From positions 682,001 to 746,000 of the forward strand of contig NW_020825321.1 of the NCBI RefSeq assembly GCF_003286085.1: 64,000 bases of DNA. Direction: 5' to 3'. Position 1 is the stretch's first letter. Each line of letters opens with the position of its first letter. The translations under genes and the position numbers were made by a program. The notes below the pieces were generated by a model that was given only the letters and a program-made list of their open reading frames with translations, did not search any database and was not told the origin of the DNA. The DNA is from Drosophila persimilis. Its lineage: Eukaryota > Arthropoda > Insecta > Diptera > Drosophilidae. Below are positions 21,855 through 33,300 of the stretch, one piece after another.

Positions 21855-22652
21855 TTAGTTTAAGAGACAGTTCAGGGGATAGGGTATGGCAGAGGGCTTG
21901 TGCACGAACATTACGACATTGCATATTCTGCGATGGTGCAACGACGGCAGGTCAATAAGATTTAGCCTAGACCGGTAGGGTGGCAAGATTCTACCTGAGT
22001 CCCAGTTAAAGTTCCGAAGGGCAAAAATTAAAAATTGCTTTTGCACGGATTCAATAACAGCCTGCTGTTCTTTATACTGCGGGCTCCACACACAAGAACA
22101 ATACTCCAATATAGGACGTACCAACGAGATGTACAGTTGTTTCGTAACGTACGGGTCGTCAAACTCCTTGGACCAACGCTTGATGAACGCTAAAACACCC
22201 TTAGCTTTATTTACAGTTGCAGCTATATGGGTGTTAAAACACATCTTATGATCAAAAAGGACTCCGAGGTCATTTGAACTCGAAATTCGCTCACGGACAT
22301 GATTTCCTAGAACATATGGGACAAAATGAGGAGCGCGATGGTAAAATATCATAAGTTTGCATTTGGAAAGGTTCAGAAAAAGAAGATTAGTTGAACACCA
22401 CAATAGTAGTTCACTTAGATCAAGTTGAAGGCGTGTGTGCAAATACCAATCAGAGTAAGAAAGACAGATTTTGACATCATCAGCATACATTAGTGTAGTT
22501 GAGTATGTTATAACTTGAGGAAGGTCATTCACAAATAAAATAAACAGAAGCGGGCCCAGATGACTTCTCTGTGGCACACCTGAAGTAACATTAACAGTAT
22601 CTAACAACACGTTAGAAAACAATCGGATTAGGTTGCAAGAGATTGGTATCAT
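21855..22652 (-). pseudogene. CR1-B reverse transcriptase, C-terminal half
   Basis: A 265-aa frame has SGVPQRSHLGPLLFILFVND, catalytic YADDVKICLSY, NKAKGVLAFIKRWSKEF and LVRPILEYCSCVWSPQY. The N-terminal RT and endonuclease are missing. It is uninterrupted but starts inside the RT fold, so it is not a working enzyme. Its close relative CR1-A differs throughout, so the two are separate subfamilies. Confidence 0.85.
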
Positions 22653-23001
22653 TATGCGGAATTTTCCGTCTAGGCGATTCGCTCAAGAGTTTGAGCCCAA
22701 GAAACTGTGATTCAAGGGTAAGAAAATTCTCATTGAGAGCCACAAATTGTTTCCGGACATCCAGAAACCCAGTTCGAGTCTGTCTCATAAATGTACGCAT
22801 TTCGGCCTCAATCTCCCGACAAGCCAGACATGACCAAGACAGGCCCATGCGTTTCGAGAGCAGATCATTCAGCCGGCCAAAATTTCCACCACCAGCACAT
22901 TTTATGTGGGCAAAATTGTCGCACAGCCAGCAGCTAAGAAATGAATCACCAATGATAACACCACCGAATTCACATTTCTTTGCACTACAAACGATTGCCA
23001 T
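22612..23001 (-). pseudogene. CR1-B ORF1 fragment with PHD-like zinc finger
   Basis: The likely start is MAIVCSAKKCEFGG at 23001; the frame extends further upstream without need. Cys/His spacing CWLCDNFAHIKC followed by WSCLAC resembles the PHD/RING-like finger of CR1 ORF1 proteins, followed by a short helical stretch (ESQFLGLKLLSE). It runs out at the internal deletion, overlapping the RT frame by 41 bp. About 130 aa remain of a normally longer protein. Confidence 0.75.
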
Positions 23002-23765
23002 TATTGACAGCAGTAGAATCACTGTGCACGAATAATAAAAGAACGGAGTGAGATCGCAGGTAAAGTAGGAGAGCAGACAGCAGAGCAAGCCAGACAATCA
23101 GTTGCAGCGGCAATAATTCAAAGCAGATGATCCAACGAAGTGCAGAAAACGAGCAGTAAACTCACCAAAGCAGAGACACAAAAGAAAAGTCCACAGAGAG
23201 GGAGAGTATAGGCAATCCAGAGATAGTGAGAGCAACAATGCGAGCAGCCCGCTTATGCTTTCGAGAGAGTGTGGGCGATGCAAACGCTGATGCGTGAGAA
23301 CAGTGCATACCGAAGAAACGATAACGAAAAGCAGACTGGGCAAAAAACAATAACAAATTGCCTGCACGAGTCCGATGCGTTACGTTGCAATATTGAATTT
23401 ATACAATGTTGTATGATATTTAGGCAAAGGGCGGAGAATGCGGGAGCAAGAAAAAAACACAACCGGCTTAAGCAAGAGCTAGAAACGAATTATGCGCTGA
23501 AAGGGAATGGTTTACAGAGTCGAATGCTTTACTAAAGTCGGTGTAAATAACATCCGTCTGTAAGTTACCTTGAAAGCCTTTAATAATGAAAGAGGTAAAC
23601 TCTAACAAGTTCGTGGTGGTTGATCGCTGCCTTATAAATCCATGCTGAGTTGGAGATATAAGTGACTTCCAGAGATGTTGCAAGTGCGAAGTTTATACCC
23701 TCTCAAACATTTTGGGAATAGCGGATAACTTTGCTATACCTATATACTTTTTTGCTTCAGACTTG

Positions 23766-24177
23766 CTACCTTTTTTATGGAGAGGAATTATAAACGATTC
23801 CTTTCAGACCGGGGGAAGCAAGAATAATCAATGGACAATCAACTCGGACATATCAGAATGTAAATGGGTTCCATCCGCTCTGAACGTAGCAGACGATGGG
23901 ACGAAGTGGACCAAAGAATCGAGTTTCCAACCAGAAGCGAGATAGTTCTCCGGCTCTCCGCCGTTCCTATTTGACGAAGAAGAATACTGGCCAACTACAC
24001 AGCTCAACTCGAGTAATCAGGAACGGAGACACGTACACGGGTTGATAGATACCCCGAAATCGCCATCAAAGCTAAGTAGCATAATCCCAAATATATGTCG
24101 CGTTAGCAAATGGGAAAAGTTCACGGAAGCCCTAAGATGCGTGATGAGATTTCTGGACAAAATATGAAAAAAAAATA
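23766..24177 (+). pseudogene. BEL1 pol fragment (RNase H region), cut by the duplication junction
   Basis: The plus strand reads the conserved BEL segment WVPSALNVADDGTKWTKESS and FQPEAR, then a stop, then PFLFDEEEYWP, decayed. It ends in a poly(A) run at the 24177 junction with gag. The continuous version is at 30690-31320. An antisense chimeric frame across the junction (24017-24505) is a by-product. Confidence 0.85.
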
Positions 24178-24505
24178 TGGTTGTGTATAGTTGTCGTAAG
24201 AGTTCTTCATATGGTGTGTGATTTTTGAACTCGTTGATCAGCGCCGTCTTCAGTTCGAGCCACGTGTTGGGTTGTATCATTTGCGATATGCGTTGTGCCT
24301 CTCCTGACAGTTGGATCTCGGTCGCTCCAAATAGGATCCTTTGTTGGCGAAGATCTTCAGTTGGATATAATCCGCATACATATTCGATTCGTTTGATAAA
24401 TGAGCTTAGCTGTCCAGATGAACCGTCATAGGCAGGTATTTGTCTGATCGACAGCAGTGCCTGGTTCAAGTGGATTTCGCTCAATGATAGTGGTGGTAAT
24501 GCCAT
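24178..24505 (-). pseudogene. gag: gag N-terminal fragment in duplication copy B
   Basis: About 109 N-terminal residues of errantivirus Gag (start at 24505, MALPPLSLSEI), truncated by the duplication joint. Upstream of it are the leader, the primer site (24773-24790) and LTR-4. There is no pol or env in this copy. Confidence 0.92.
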
Positions 24506-24789
24506 ATTGTTGGTGTTGATTGGGTTTTGTTTTGTTTTCAGTAGTTTTTAACTTTATTTTGGTTCACTTGTAAGTTTTTTGATTTTGTATTTAGTGTTTC
24601 ACTGTTCTTGGTGGATCACTTAATTTTAGTTTTGCAAATCGTATGTGCTCGTAACACAGGTTCTTTGGCGGATTTCACAATTTTATTAACGATTCCGGGA
24701 TTACGTGATCACAGTAATTAGAAATTACACAAGCTGACCATTACCGAAATATAGGAGTTAATTTTAAACGAAATCCTACCGACTGCGCC

Positions 24790-25480
24790 AGTTAAATATC
24801 CGCAACTCGATTTTAAGTTTTTTAAAAAAGACTTTTATTTTACAACTTAAATATCTTTATGTCACAAGATTTAAATGAATTCCCCGACTTGACTTTGGGT
24901 CTGCTTGTCTCAAACGGAACTGATCTCTCTGCTGCTGGCTAGTTTCCATGAGCCCTTCTCTTGGAACTCCCGACTCTGGCTTCGGGCGTTGCTTTCCTCG
25001 GCTGCATCTTCTTGTCGGTGGCGTACGTGCCTGGATCGATATTTGGGGATGCGTCGGCTTTGATGAAAGGCATCCACTGCTGGCGATCGGTGTTGCATTA
25101 CATGACGGAACTAGGAATGTGATACTCCTTGGTTTTATGTCTAGCTTTGATTGGTCCTCATGAGTGGTTTTAAAGATTTAAAGATTTTTAAAGATTAAAA
25201 GATTAAAGATTAAAGATTAAAGATTAAAGATTAAAGATTTAAAGATTTAAAGATTTTTAAAGATTCGATTTTAAAGAATCGATTTCTCGAGAGTGGCGTG
25301 ATTCTAATGTTGATGAAACAATGTGGTCCATTGTTTATATTATGGGGGGCCCTAGCTTGGAGTATGGGAAGAAACAGTTATTGATTCTTGAGTGGGGTCC
25401 TGTTACTTGTGTGGATGGGGTGGATGAATTGTACATAAACATAATGTGTATGGGATGTGGGGAATTATGGATATGTCACT
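24790..25480 (-). repeat. LTR-4 (copy of LTR-3) with expanded minisatellite
   Basis: A 691-bp LTR equal to LTR-3 apart from one extra 7-bp unit in the minisatellite at 25168-25281. It is followed by the same ATATACATATATATA flank. It is not flanked by an element body on its outer side. Confidence 0.93.
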
Positions 25481-25484
25481 ATAT

Positions 25485-27200
25485 ACATATATATATAAAG
25501 AGAAACACATTATCCCAAACTCATATTGCTCAGTTTTCAAAATCTTCAGTTACTTTACAAATTTACTCATTGGAGGAAGCTATTTAGTTACTACATTAAT
25601 CAACACAATGATAAACGAGATATGAATATGTGGATCTAAACAGCTGGTTGTTAGAGCAGCAGCGTACAGATTTTTATGTGATAATGATAAAGGCGAACGG
25701 GAACTTGCACTTGAAATTTAACTTAAGAAACACGGGATTACTAGCCTAATTACTCAATCCTTTGTAAATTTTCGTAGGTTGGTGACGACTATGTCCTCCG
25801 ACTTTTTGAGATCGGCAGGTTCAAACTGACGTTCAGACATCCAGCAGTGGTGTATGGTGGTTGATCTTTCACGAGCTGTAAATGATTTCCGATATTGAGC
25901 TAGCCCAACATCAACGGTTCAGCCTTCACTTTGCTGCCGTGGATGTGCACTGCACTAACTCCCAAACGGTCAGCTTTGTTGTTTTTGTAGTTGATACCGT
26001 AGACTGGTTGGCCGGCTTGGCTGTATTAAGATTTTCCAGTACTCCTATCCCTTAATAAAACTGTGTCAGAACTTTATATTTCCACGGTGGTCAAACGTAC
26101 CGTTGCTTCTTTCAAGAATTTCATTTTATTCTCACTTTTCCCTCGGCTAGTTCAGCTTACGCCACTCTTCGGATTTATTAATCCAAATAAATAATGGATA
26201 ATAACGAAAAATTGAAAGTTATGTAACTCCACGTGTCTTCACCATTCACTCTGCGATTGCTATCACGAAAATGTATATATACGTGTGTAAGTGAAACTAT
26301 GCAGGGGAATGATTTCACATGAAGAAAGTCGATTCGCCTGTACCTATTTCATTCCTAAGCTGAGGTTTAAGCTTTAACATAACTGGGCAATCGGATGATC
26401 TTCTGGATCTCCTGCATTCCACCAATTTCTTCGAGGTATGCTAGCGAGGGCGGTATGAAAAGTATTTTTCTAGAAAGTGTACCTAACTTGTTCGACGTTT
26501 TCCTTTTTCTTTTGATTTTCGAATAGTTGGATACTACAACCCCGCAACTATATGGCACCTGCACTTATATAGAACCCTTCCCTATCTAGCACATGCATGT
26601 ATATTGAACCACCGCAACTATATGGAACCCACGCTCCAGGAAATGTGGCAGGATCGCATATTTTGGGCACAAGCACCAATATGGCAGTACAGCCCCAAAA
26701 AAAGTTGAACCCCGCAACTATATGGCACCTGCACTTATATAAAACCCTTCCCTATCCAGCACTTGCACGTATATTGAACCGCCGCACCTATATAGCAGCC
26801 ACGCTCCAGGAAATGTGGCAGGATCGCACATTTTGGGCACAAGCACCAATTTGGCAATATAGCCCCAATAAAAGTTGAACCCCGTAACTATATGGCACCT
26901 GCACTTATATAAAACCCTTCCCTATCCAGCACTTGCACGTATATTGATCCGCCGCACCTATATAGCACCCACGCTCCAGGAAATGTGGCAGGATCGCACA
27001 TTTTGGGCACAAGCACCAATTTGGCAATATAGCCCCAATAAAAGTTGAACCCCGCAACTATATGGCACCTGCACTTATATAGAACCCTTCCCTATCTAGC
27101 ACTTGCATGTATATTGAACCGCCGCACCTATATAGCACCCACGCTCCAGGAAATGTGGGATGTGTATGGGATGTGGGGAATTATGGATATGTCACTATAT
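25485..27200. repeat. Copy of the unidentified segment, 170-bp repeats and LTR stub
   Basis: Corresponds to 18561-20276. The 170-bp units lie at 26538-27157 and the 40-bp LTR-end duplicate at 27161-27200. No new features. Confidence 0.92.
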
Positions 27201-27757
27201 ATATCTGGAAAAAGGTATATGGAAAGAACGACTTTTGACCAATTGACCTTATGGTAGCTATATGATATGGCTATATAATCGGCCGATTCCGACGGCCTTC
27301 ATATTTCACACAGTTGCTATTTATATTTCTGGCCCAACAGTGAAAAAACAAACTTTGCTTACTGAATAGTGTTTATGAAGACGAATACTTTGGAACTCAG
27401 AAGGAAGTATCTCTGAAAGGCTTAAATTCGTATATCTACGCTTCGTTACATTAGTCAGACTGCATCTTGCAAGAGGCGAAGCAATTACTGCACCGTCAAG
27501 TGGCCCGTCTGAAACCAGCAGAAGGCTGTTACTCGAGTATGCAGGAAAGATAGCTGTTAGACTAATATTCGATAAAAATTAGCACTAAACTTACTAAGAG
27601 AACTAGGCATGCATTCAAAATACAAATACCACTACAATTACTAATTACTAGAAAGGTGTGTAAAGATTAGTAATTTATTATTGGGAAGAGAATTAGTTGG
27701 GGATATAATATGGTAGTGGGAATTATAATCCGAGCATAAGACCCTAAACGGTTCATG

Positions 27758-30692
27758 CTAGGAATAATTCGATCTACAAAGCGGAAGGAACAACGGTGTA
27801 AAATTTCTAGTAGATCTAAAAGGAACCGTGAAGTTTATGCGGCTCAACAGATCAGGGTTGTCTATGTCACCCTGATCAAGTTGTGCATAAGAATCACTCC
27901 AAGCATTTTTCCACGGTTAACTAAGGATGGGAGGTTTACTAATAGTAGTCTACTAGAGTAAGATTGGAGTCTTACATCCGCATCCCAGTTAAGGCCCCGC
28001 AGAGCAAAGAGTAAAAAGTTTTTCTGTACTGATTCTATACGGTCCTGGTGTACTTTGTACTGAGGGCACCATACACAGGAGCCGTATTCTAAGATCGGAC
28101 GAACAAGCGAGGTATAGAGAGTCTTTGTTATATAGGGGTTCTCAAATTCCTTTGACCACCTCTTTATAAACCCAAGCACGCCCATGGCCTTATTTACCAT
28201 GGTAGAAATGTGTTCGGAAAACTTTAACTTGGGGTATAACATAACACCAATCATCCACCCGAGTAATTCTCTCAAGAGAACAGCCAAATAGGGAGCCATC
28301 AAGGGGCTAGAAAGATGAAATGTCATAACTTTGCACTTCGAGGCATTAAGGTTTAACAAGTTTGCGCAACATCATGACTGAAAGATATTGAGATCGGATT
28401 GCAAGCGAGAATGAAATGAAATGTCCTTATACTGGACACAGAGTTTAACATCATCCGCATACATAAGTACTCGAGAGTATGTTAATACCGAAGGCAAGTC
28501 ATTAATAAAGAGTGTGTAGAGTAAGGGGCCTAGATGGCTGCCCTGTGGTACTCCCAAAGTAACCTTTACTGGTGAAGAGAGGGAGTTTTTGAAGAAGACT
28601 CTTCGAGACCTGTAACAAAGAACCCTAAAAGGTCAAGTTTATTTATTTATTTATTAAATTAACAAATTATTTATTAAATTAACAAATTATTTGTTAATAA
28701 TGGTACTTAGTTACTAAAGGCGGAAAAAGATAAGTTAAAAGTTAGCTAAATTTAAATGATTATAAATATTGCATGCAATTAGTTTAAGAGACAGTTCAGG
28801 GGATAGGGTATGGCAGAGGGCTTGTGCACGAACATTACGAGATTGCATATTCTGCGATGGTGCAACGACGGCAGGTCAATAAGATTTAGCCTAGACCGGT
28901 AGGGTGGCAAGATTCTACCTGAGTCCCAGTTAAAGTTCCGAAGGGCAAAAATTAAAAATTGCTTTTGCACGGATTCAATAACAGCCTGCTGTTCTTTATA
29001 CTGCGGGCTCCACACACAAGAACAATACTCCAATATAGGACGTACCAACGAGATGTACAGTTGTTTCGTAACGTACGGGTCGTCAAACTCCTTGGACCAA
29101 CGCTTGATGAACGCTAAAACACCCTTAGCTTTATTTACAGTTGCAGCTATATGGGTGTTAAAACACATCTTATGATCAAAAAGGACTCCGAGGTCATTTG
29201 AACTCGAAATTCGCTCACGGACATGATTTCCTAGAACATATGGGACAAAATGAGGAGCGCGATGGTAAAATATCATAAGTTTGCATTTGGAAAGGTTCAG
29301 AAAAAGAAGATTAGTTGAACACCACAATAGTAGTTCACTTAGATCAAGTTGAAGGCGTGTGTGCAAATACCAATCAGAGTAAGAAAGACAGATTTTGACA
29401 TCATCAGCATACATTAGTGTAGTTGAGTATGTTATAACTTGAGGAAGGTCATTCACAAATAAAATAAACAGAAGCGGGCCCAGATGACTTCTCTGTGGCA
29501 CACCTGAAGTAACATTAACAGTATCTAACAACACGTTAGAAAACAATCGGATTAGGTTGCAAGAGATTGGTATCATTATGCGGAATTTTCCGTCTAGGCG
29601 ATTCGCTCAAGAGTTTGAGCCCAAGAAACTGTGATTCAAGGGTAAGAAAATTCTCATTGAGAGCCACAAATTGTTTCCGGACATCCAGAAACCCAGTTCG
29701 AGTCTGTCTCATAAATGTACGCATTTCGGCCTCAATCTCCCGACAAGCCAGACATGACCAAGACAGGCCCATGCGTTTCGAGAGCAGATCATTCAGCCGG
29801 CCAAAATTTCCACCACCAGCACATTTTATGTGGGCAAAATTGTCGCACAGCCAGCAGCTAAGAAATGAATCACCAATGATAACACCACCGAATTCACATT
29901 TCTTTGCACTACAAACGATTGCCATTATTGACAGCAGTAGAATCACTGTGCACGAATAATAAAAGAACGGAGTGAGATCGCAGGTAAAGTAGGAGAGCAG
30001 ACAGCAGAGCAAGCCAGACAATCAGTTGCAGCGGCAATAATTCAAAGCAGATGATCCAACGAAGTGCAGAAAACGAGCAGTAAACTCACCAAAGCAGAGA
30101 CACAAAAGAAAAGTCCACAGAGAGGGAGAGTATAGGCAATCCAGAGATAGTGAGAGCAACAATGCGAGCAGCCCGCTTATGCTTTCGAGAGAGTGTGGGC
30201 GATGCAAACGCTGATGCGTGAGAACAGTGCATACCGAAGAAGAAACGATAACGAAAAGCAGACTGGGCAAAAAACAATAACAAATTGCCTGCACGAGTCC
30301 GATGCGTTACGTTGCAATATTGAATTTATACAATGTTGTATGATATTTAGGCAAAGGGCGGAGAATGCGGGAGCAAGAAAAAAACACAACCGGCTTAAGC
30401 AAGAGCTAGAAACGAATTATGCGCTGAAAGGGAATGGTTTACAGAGTCGAATGCTTTACTAAAGTCGGTGTAAATAACATCCGTCTGTAAGTTACCTTGA
30501 AAGCCTTTAATAATGAAAGAGGTAAACTCTAACAAGTTCGTGGTGGTTGATCGCTGCCTTATAAATCCATGCTGAGTTGGAGATATAAGTGACTTCCAGA
30601 GATGTTGCAAGTGCGAAGTTTATACCCTCTCAAACATTTTGGGAATAGCGGATAACTTTGCTATACCTATATACTTTTTTGCTTCAGACTTG
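27758..30692 (-). pseudogene. CR1-A with nested CR1-B, duplication copy B
   Basis: Same structure as 20834-23765. CR1-B spans 28648-30416, with its RT frame at 28779-29576 and its ORF1 finger at 29536-29925. CR1-A RT segments lie at 27862-28359, 28372-28557 and 30395-30610. One CR1-A codon differs (GWSKEF in copy A, RWSKEF here, as in other CR1-A copies), so the copy A change is the derived one. Confidence 0.88.
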
Positions 30693-32468
30693 CTACCTTT
30701 TTTATGGAGAGGAATTATAAACGATTCCTTTCAGACCGGGGGAAGCAAGAATAATCAATGGACAATCAACTCGGACATATCAGAATGTAAATGGGTTCCA
30801 TCCGCTCTGAACGTAGCAGACGATGGGACGAAGTGGACCAAAGAATCGAGTTTCCAACCAGAAGCGAGATAGTTCTCCGGCTCTCCGCCGTTCCTATTTG
30901 ACGAAGAAGAATACTGGCCAACTACACAGCTCAACTCGAGTAATCAGGAACGGAGACACGTACACGGGTTGATAGATACCCCGAAATCGCCATCAAAGCT
31001 AAGTAGCATAATCCCAAATATATGTCGCGTTAGCAAATGGGAAAAGTTCACGGAAGCCCTAAGATGCGTGATGAGATTTCTGGACAAAATATGAAAAAAA
31101 AAGATTTAGCATCAGAGGAGGCAAATTTAGCCACACGCTTTCGCAATCGTTATATACTGGATGGTCCAAGAAGAGGCTAACTCTGAAGAAATGGCTCTTC
31201 TACGACAAGGAAGAATCGTGAGTAGGAAAAGTGCGATCTACAAATTATCACCGTATCCCGATGAAACAGGTGTACTGATCGATCGGCATAACGGGGAACT
31301 TGAAACGGTCAGTAATTTTACCCGGAGGACATAACGTCACTATTCTTCTCATTGATTATTTCCATTGGAAGTTTCAGCATCAGCTTACCGAGATCGTCGT
31401 CAACCAGTTGCGACATTTGCACCATAGCGAAAACCTGCCAAAGATGTCGCAATAAAAGAGCGCTTCCAGAGGCACCGGAGATGGGAAGGTTATCACCAGA
31501 GAGGCTAGCAGTCAACGAATTGCCATTCACAAACACAGGTATCGACTAGTTTGGACCAGTTGAGGTCAACGTAGGAAGACGACGCGAGAAACGATGGGGA
31601 GTACTATTCACGTGCCTCACCGTGCGAGCAGTACAAATCGAACTGGCAAACTTCCTGTCAACAGACGCCTTTATGCTGGCATTGGAAATATTCGTAGCCC
31701 GTCGAGGAGTTCCCAAGAGAATCGTGTCGGACAACGGGACGAACTTCCGGGGAGCCAGCCGCCTTCTACGAGAATAAATTGAAAGAACGAACTGGAAACC
31801 AAGTTGCCGCAAATAGAATGGTCCTTCATAACCCCAGGAGCACCCCATATGGGAGGTGCGTGGGAGAGGATGATCCATAGTAGCCGAAATATAAGAGGAG
31901 ACACACGTACAAGAACCAGTTCTGAGAACAGCACTAGCAAGGATAGAAAATATGCTTAGTTCCCGACCCCTGACTTACGTGCTGTGGAGTGTCCGGAAGC
32001 TGACGTACTTACACTGAATCACTTTCTGAGAGCAGAAACTAGCTCGTTGACAACAAAGGGTGACAGCAGCGTAATAGGAGTTATGCTTGGTAAGAGCATT
32101 CGCATTGCAAGGCAGATCGCGGACAGCTTCAGAAAACGATGGCTGAAGGATATCTACCGTGCCTGATGCCACGAACCAAATGGCATGGACCTCCAATCAA
32201 CCCTAGCCAGCTCGGAGATGTCGTAGTTCGAGCGGACGAAACAAGCCCCAAGGTGCAGTGGAGGAAAGGCATCATCATGGACCTTCGAGTAGCCAAGGAC
32301 GGGATCGCCCGCCGCGTGGTGATCCGCACTGCATCTGGACTGCTAACTCGGCCAATAGTTAAACTGGCCAAGTTAGACGTGAAGACAACGAATCCACCCA
32401 TGAACCAAGGTTTAACCAGAAGTTTGGCAAACATCACGTCAAGCGACGAAGTTTGCGAAGGGGGGGAA
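30693..32468 (+). pseudogene. BEL1 (BEL/Pao) pol: RNase H tail, integrase, DUF5641
   Basis: The plus strand has WVPSALNVADDGTKW (about 30795), YPDETGVLIDRH (31255), a zinc-binding-type segment with HNVTILLIDYFHWKF and HQLTEIV (31320-31400), then integrase core pieces: EMGRLSPERLAVNELPFTN, GRRREKRWG, LSTDAFMLALEIF and VSDNGTNFRGA (31480-31790). The C-terminal DUF5641 region (PRTKWHGPPINPSQLGDVV, 32170-32230) precedes a purine run and the LTR. Multiple stops and frame changes make it non-functional. A 10-bp insertion near 32097 breaks the frame here but not in the copy at 34752. Confidence 0.87.
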
Positions 32469-32737
32469 TGTTACGGCAGAAACCGCAGTGGCAGCTCTAA
32501 ATATCACCGCGCCTAACAGTACAGACATCAATAGCACTCAGCAAAGGGAACGCAAAAAAAATTCAGCGGCGAAAAGTTAAACTGAAGCGGTACAAGTTTT
32601 TTAGCTCGCTTCTCCCCCTAATGTAATACCCTGCCCCGATCTTTGTAACTGAAAACACCTGAATAAAAACAAGACTTGAAGAACAAAAAACGGGAGGCCT
32701 ATTAAACGCGGGAGGCGCGGAAATAATAGTTGTTACA
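32469..32737 (+). repeat. BEL1 LTR (3' LTR), about 269 bp
   Basis: Begins TGTTACGGCAG directly after a purine-rich GAAGGGGGGGAA tract and ends GTTGTTACA, with the TG...CA termini expected of BEL/Pao. It contains an AATAAAAACA polyadenylation-like site. Other copies lie at 35226-35494 and, inverted, at 45007-45176 (deleted) and 51468-51806. The same sequence follows the LTR in every copy, so they arose by block duplication, not separate insertion. Confidence 0.8.
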
Positions 32738-33300
32738 TCAAATTTAACAAAATGATATATCAATTGTTTAAGTTAGTTAAGTCTGAATAAATTAAGAACA
32801 TGCTATATATCAGGAAAAAGGTATATGGAAAGAACGACTTTTGACCGATTGAAATTATGGTAGCTATATGATATGGCTATATAATCGGCCGATTCCGACG
32901 GCCTTCATATTTCACACAGTTGCTATTTATATTTCTGGCCCAACAATGAAAAAACAAACTTTGCTTACTGAATAGTGTTTATGAAGACGAATACTTTTGA
33001 ACTCAGAAGGAAGTATCTCTGAAAGGCTCAAATTCGTATATCTACGCTTTGTGACATTAGTCAGACTGCATCTTGCAAGAGGCGATGCAATTACTGCACC
33101 GTCAAGTGGCCCGTCTGAAACCATCAGAAGGCTGTTACTCGAGTATGCAAGAAAGATAGCTGTTAGACTAATATTCGATAAAAATTAGCACTAAACTTAC
33201 TAAGAGAACTAGGGATGCATTCAAAAAAAAAATACCACTACAATTACTAATTACTAGAAAGGTGTGTAAGGATTAGAAATTTAATAAGAGGAAGAGAATT
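32738..33300. repeat. Spacer repeat between BEL1 LTR and CR1-A
   Basis: Same block as 20277-20700, but here the sequence to its left (gctatatatcaggaaaaagg) is uninterrupted, showing the pre-insertion state of the errantivirus target. It ends in GAGAATTAG repeats near 33290-33325. No gene. Confidence 0.75.

Larger units (their letters stand above)
21724..23489 (-). mobile_element. CR1-B LINE, internally deleted, nested in CR1-A
   Basis: A related but distinct CR1 subfamily. The minus strand has a 5' UTR (about 23489-23002), an ORF1 start, an RT C-terminal half and a 3' tail of TAAA units (21717-21745). CR1-A resumes on both sides with TTAT as a possible short target duplication. The middle of the element (rest of ORF1, endonuclease, RT fingers) is absent, so it is a deleted non-autonomous copy. 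Copied at 28648-30416. Confidence 0.85.
20834..23765 (-). pseudogene. CR1-type LINE (CR1-A), RT part, interrupted by CR1-B
   Basis: The minus strand reads RT fragments: TDFSKAFDSVNH (23540-23570), MGVPQGSHLGPLLYTLFIND and YADDVKLCVQY (21448-21633), then NKAMGVLGFIKGWSKEF and SLVRPILEYGSCVW (20938-21435). The end matches the CR1/Jockey C-terminal R..NY motif, with a stop near 20834. A CR1-B insertion (21724-23489) splits it, and it has frame breaks and stops, so it is dead. Its 3' UTR probably runs a little further left, but that edge is not clear. Confidence 0.88.
17261..24177. repeat. 6.92-kb tandem duplication, copy A
   Basis: Copy A corresponds to 24178-31101 at offsets of 6917, then 6924, then 6927. 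The offset steps come from one extra 7-bp repeat unit in the LTR minisatellite and one extra 3-bp unit near 30239. I noticed only a few substitutions over the whole length. The junction (24170-24180) joins a poly(A) run at the end of BEL sequence to the middle of gag. The unit contains gag start, LTR, unidentified segment, 170-bp repeats, LTR stub, spacer, CR1-A with nested CR1-B, and a BEL fragment. Confidence 0.95.
24178..31101. repeat. 6.92-kb tandem duplication, copy B
   Basis: Near-identical to 17261-24177. Noted differences are one extra minisatellite unit, three extra bases near 30239, and single changes such as those near 21243/28167 and 21920/28844. The right end (about 31101) continues without break into BEL1 pol, so copy B holds the original BEL junction and the copy A/B boundary is the new joint. 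Confidence 0.95.

Noticed and set aside
22643-23035. 130-codon plus-strand frame (copied at 29567)
   Set aside because: Antisense to the CR1-B ORF1 finger; no independent features.
24017-24505. 162-codon chimeric frame across the duplication joint
   Set aside because: It is gag N-terminus read by chance into antisense BEL sequence; created by the rearrangement, with no sign of use.
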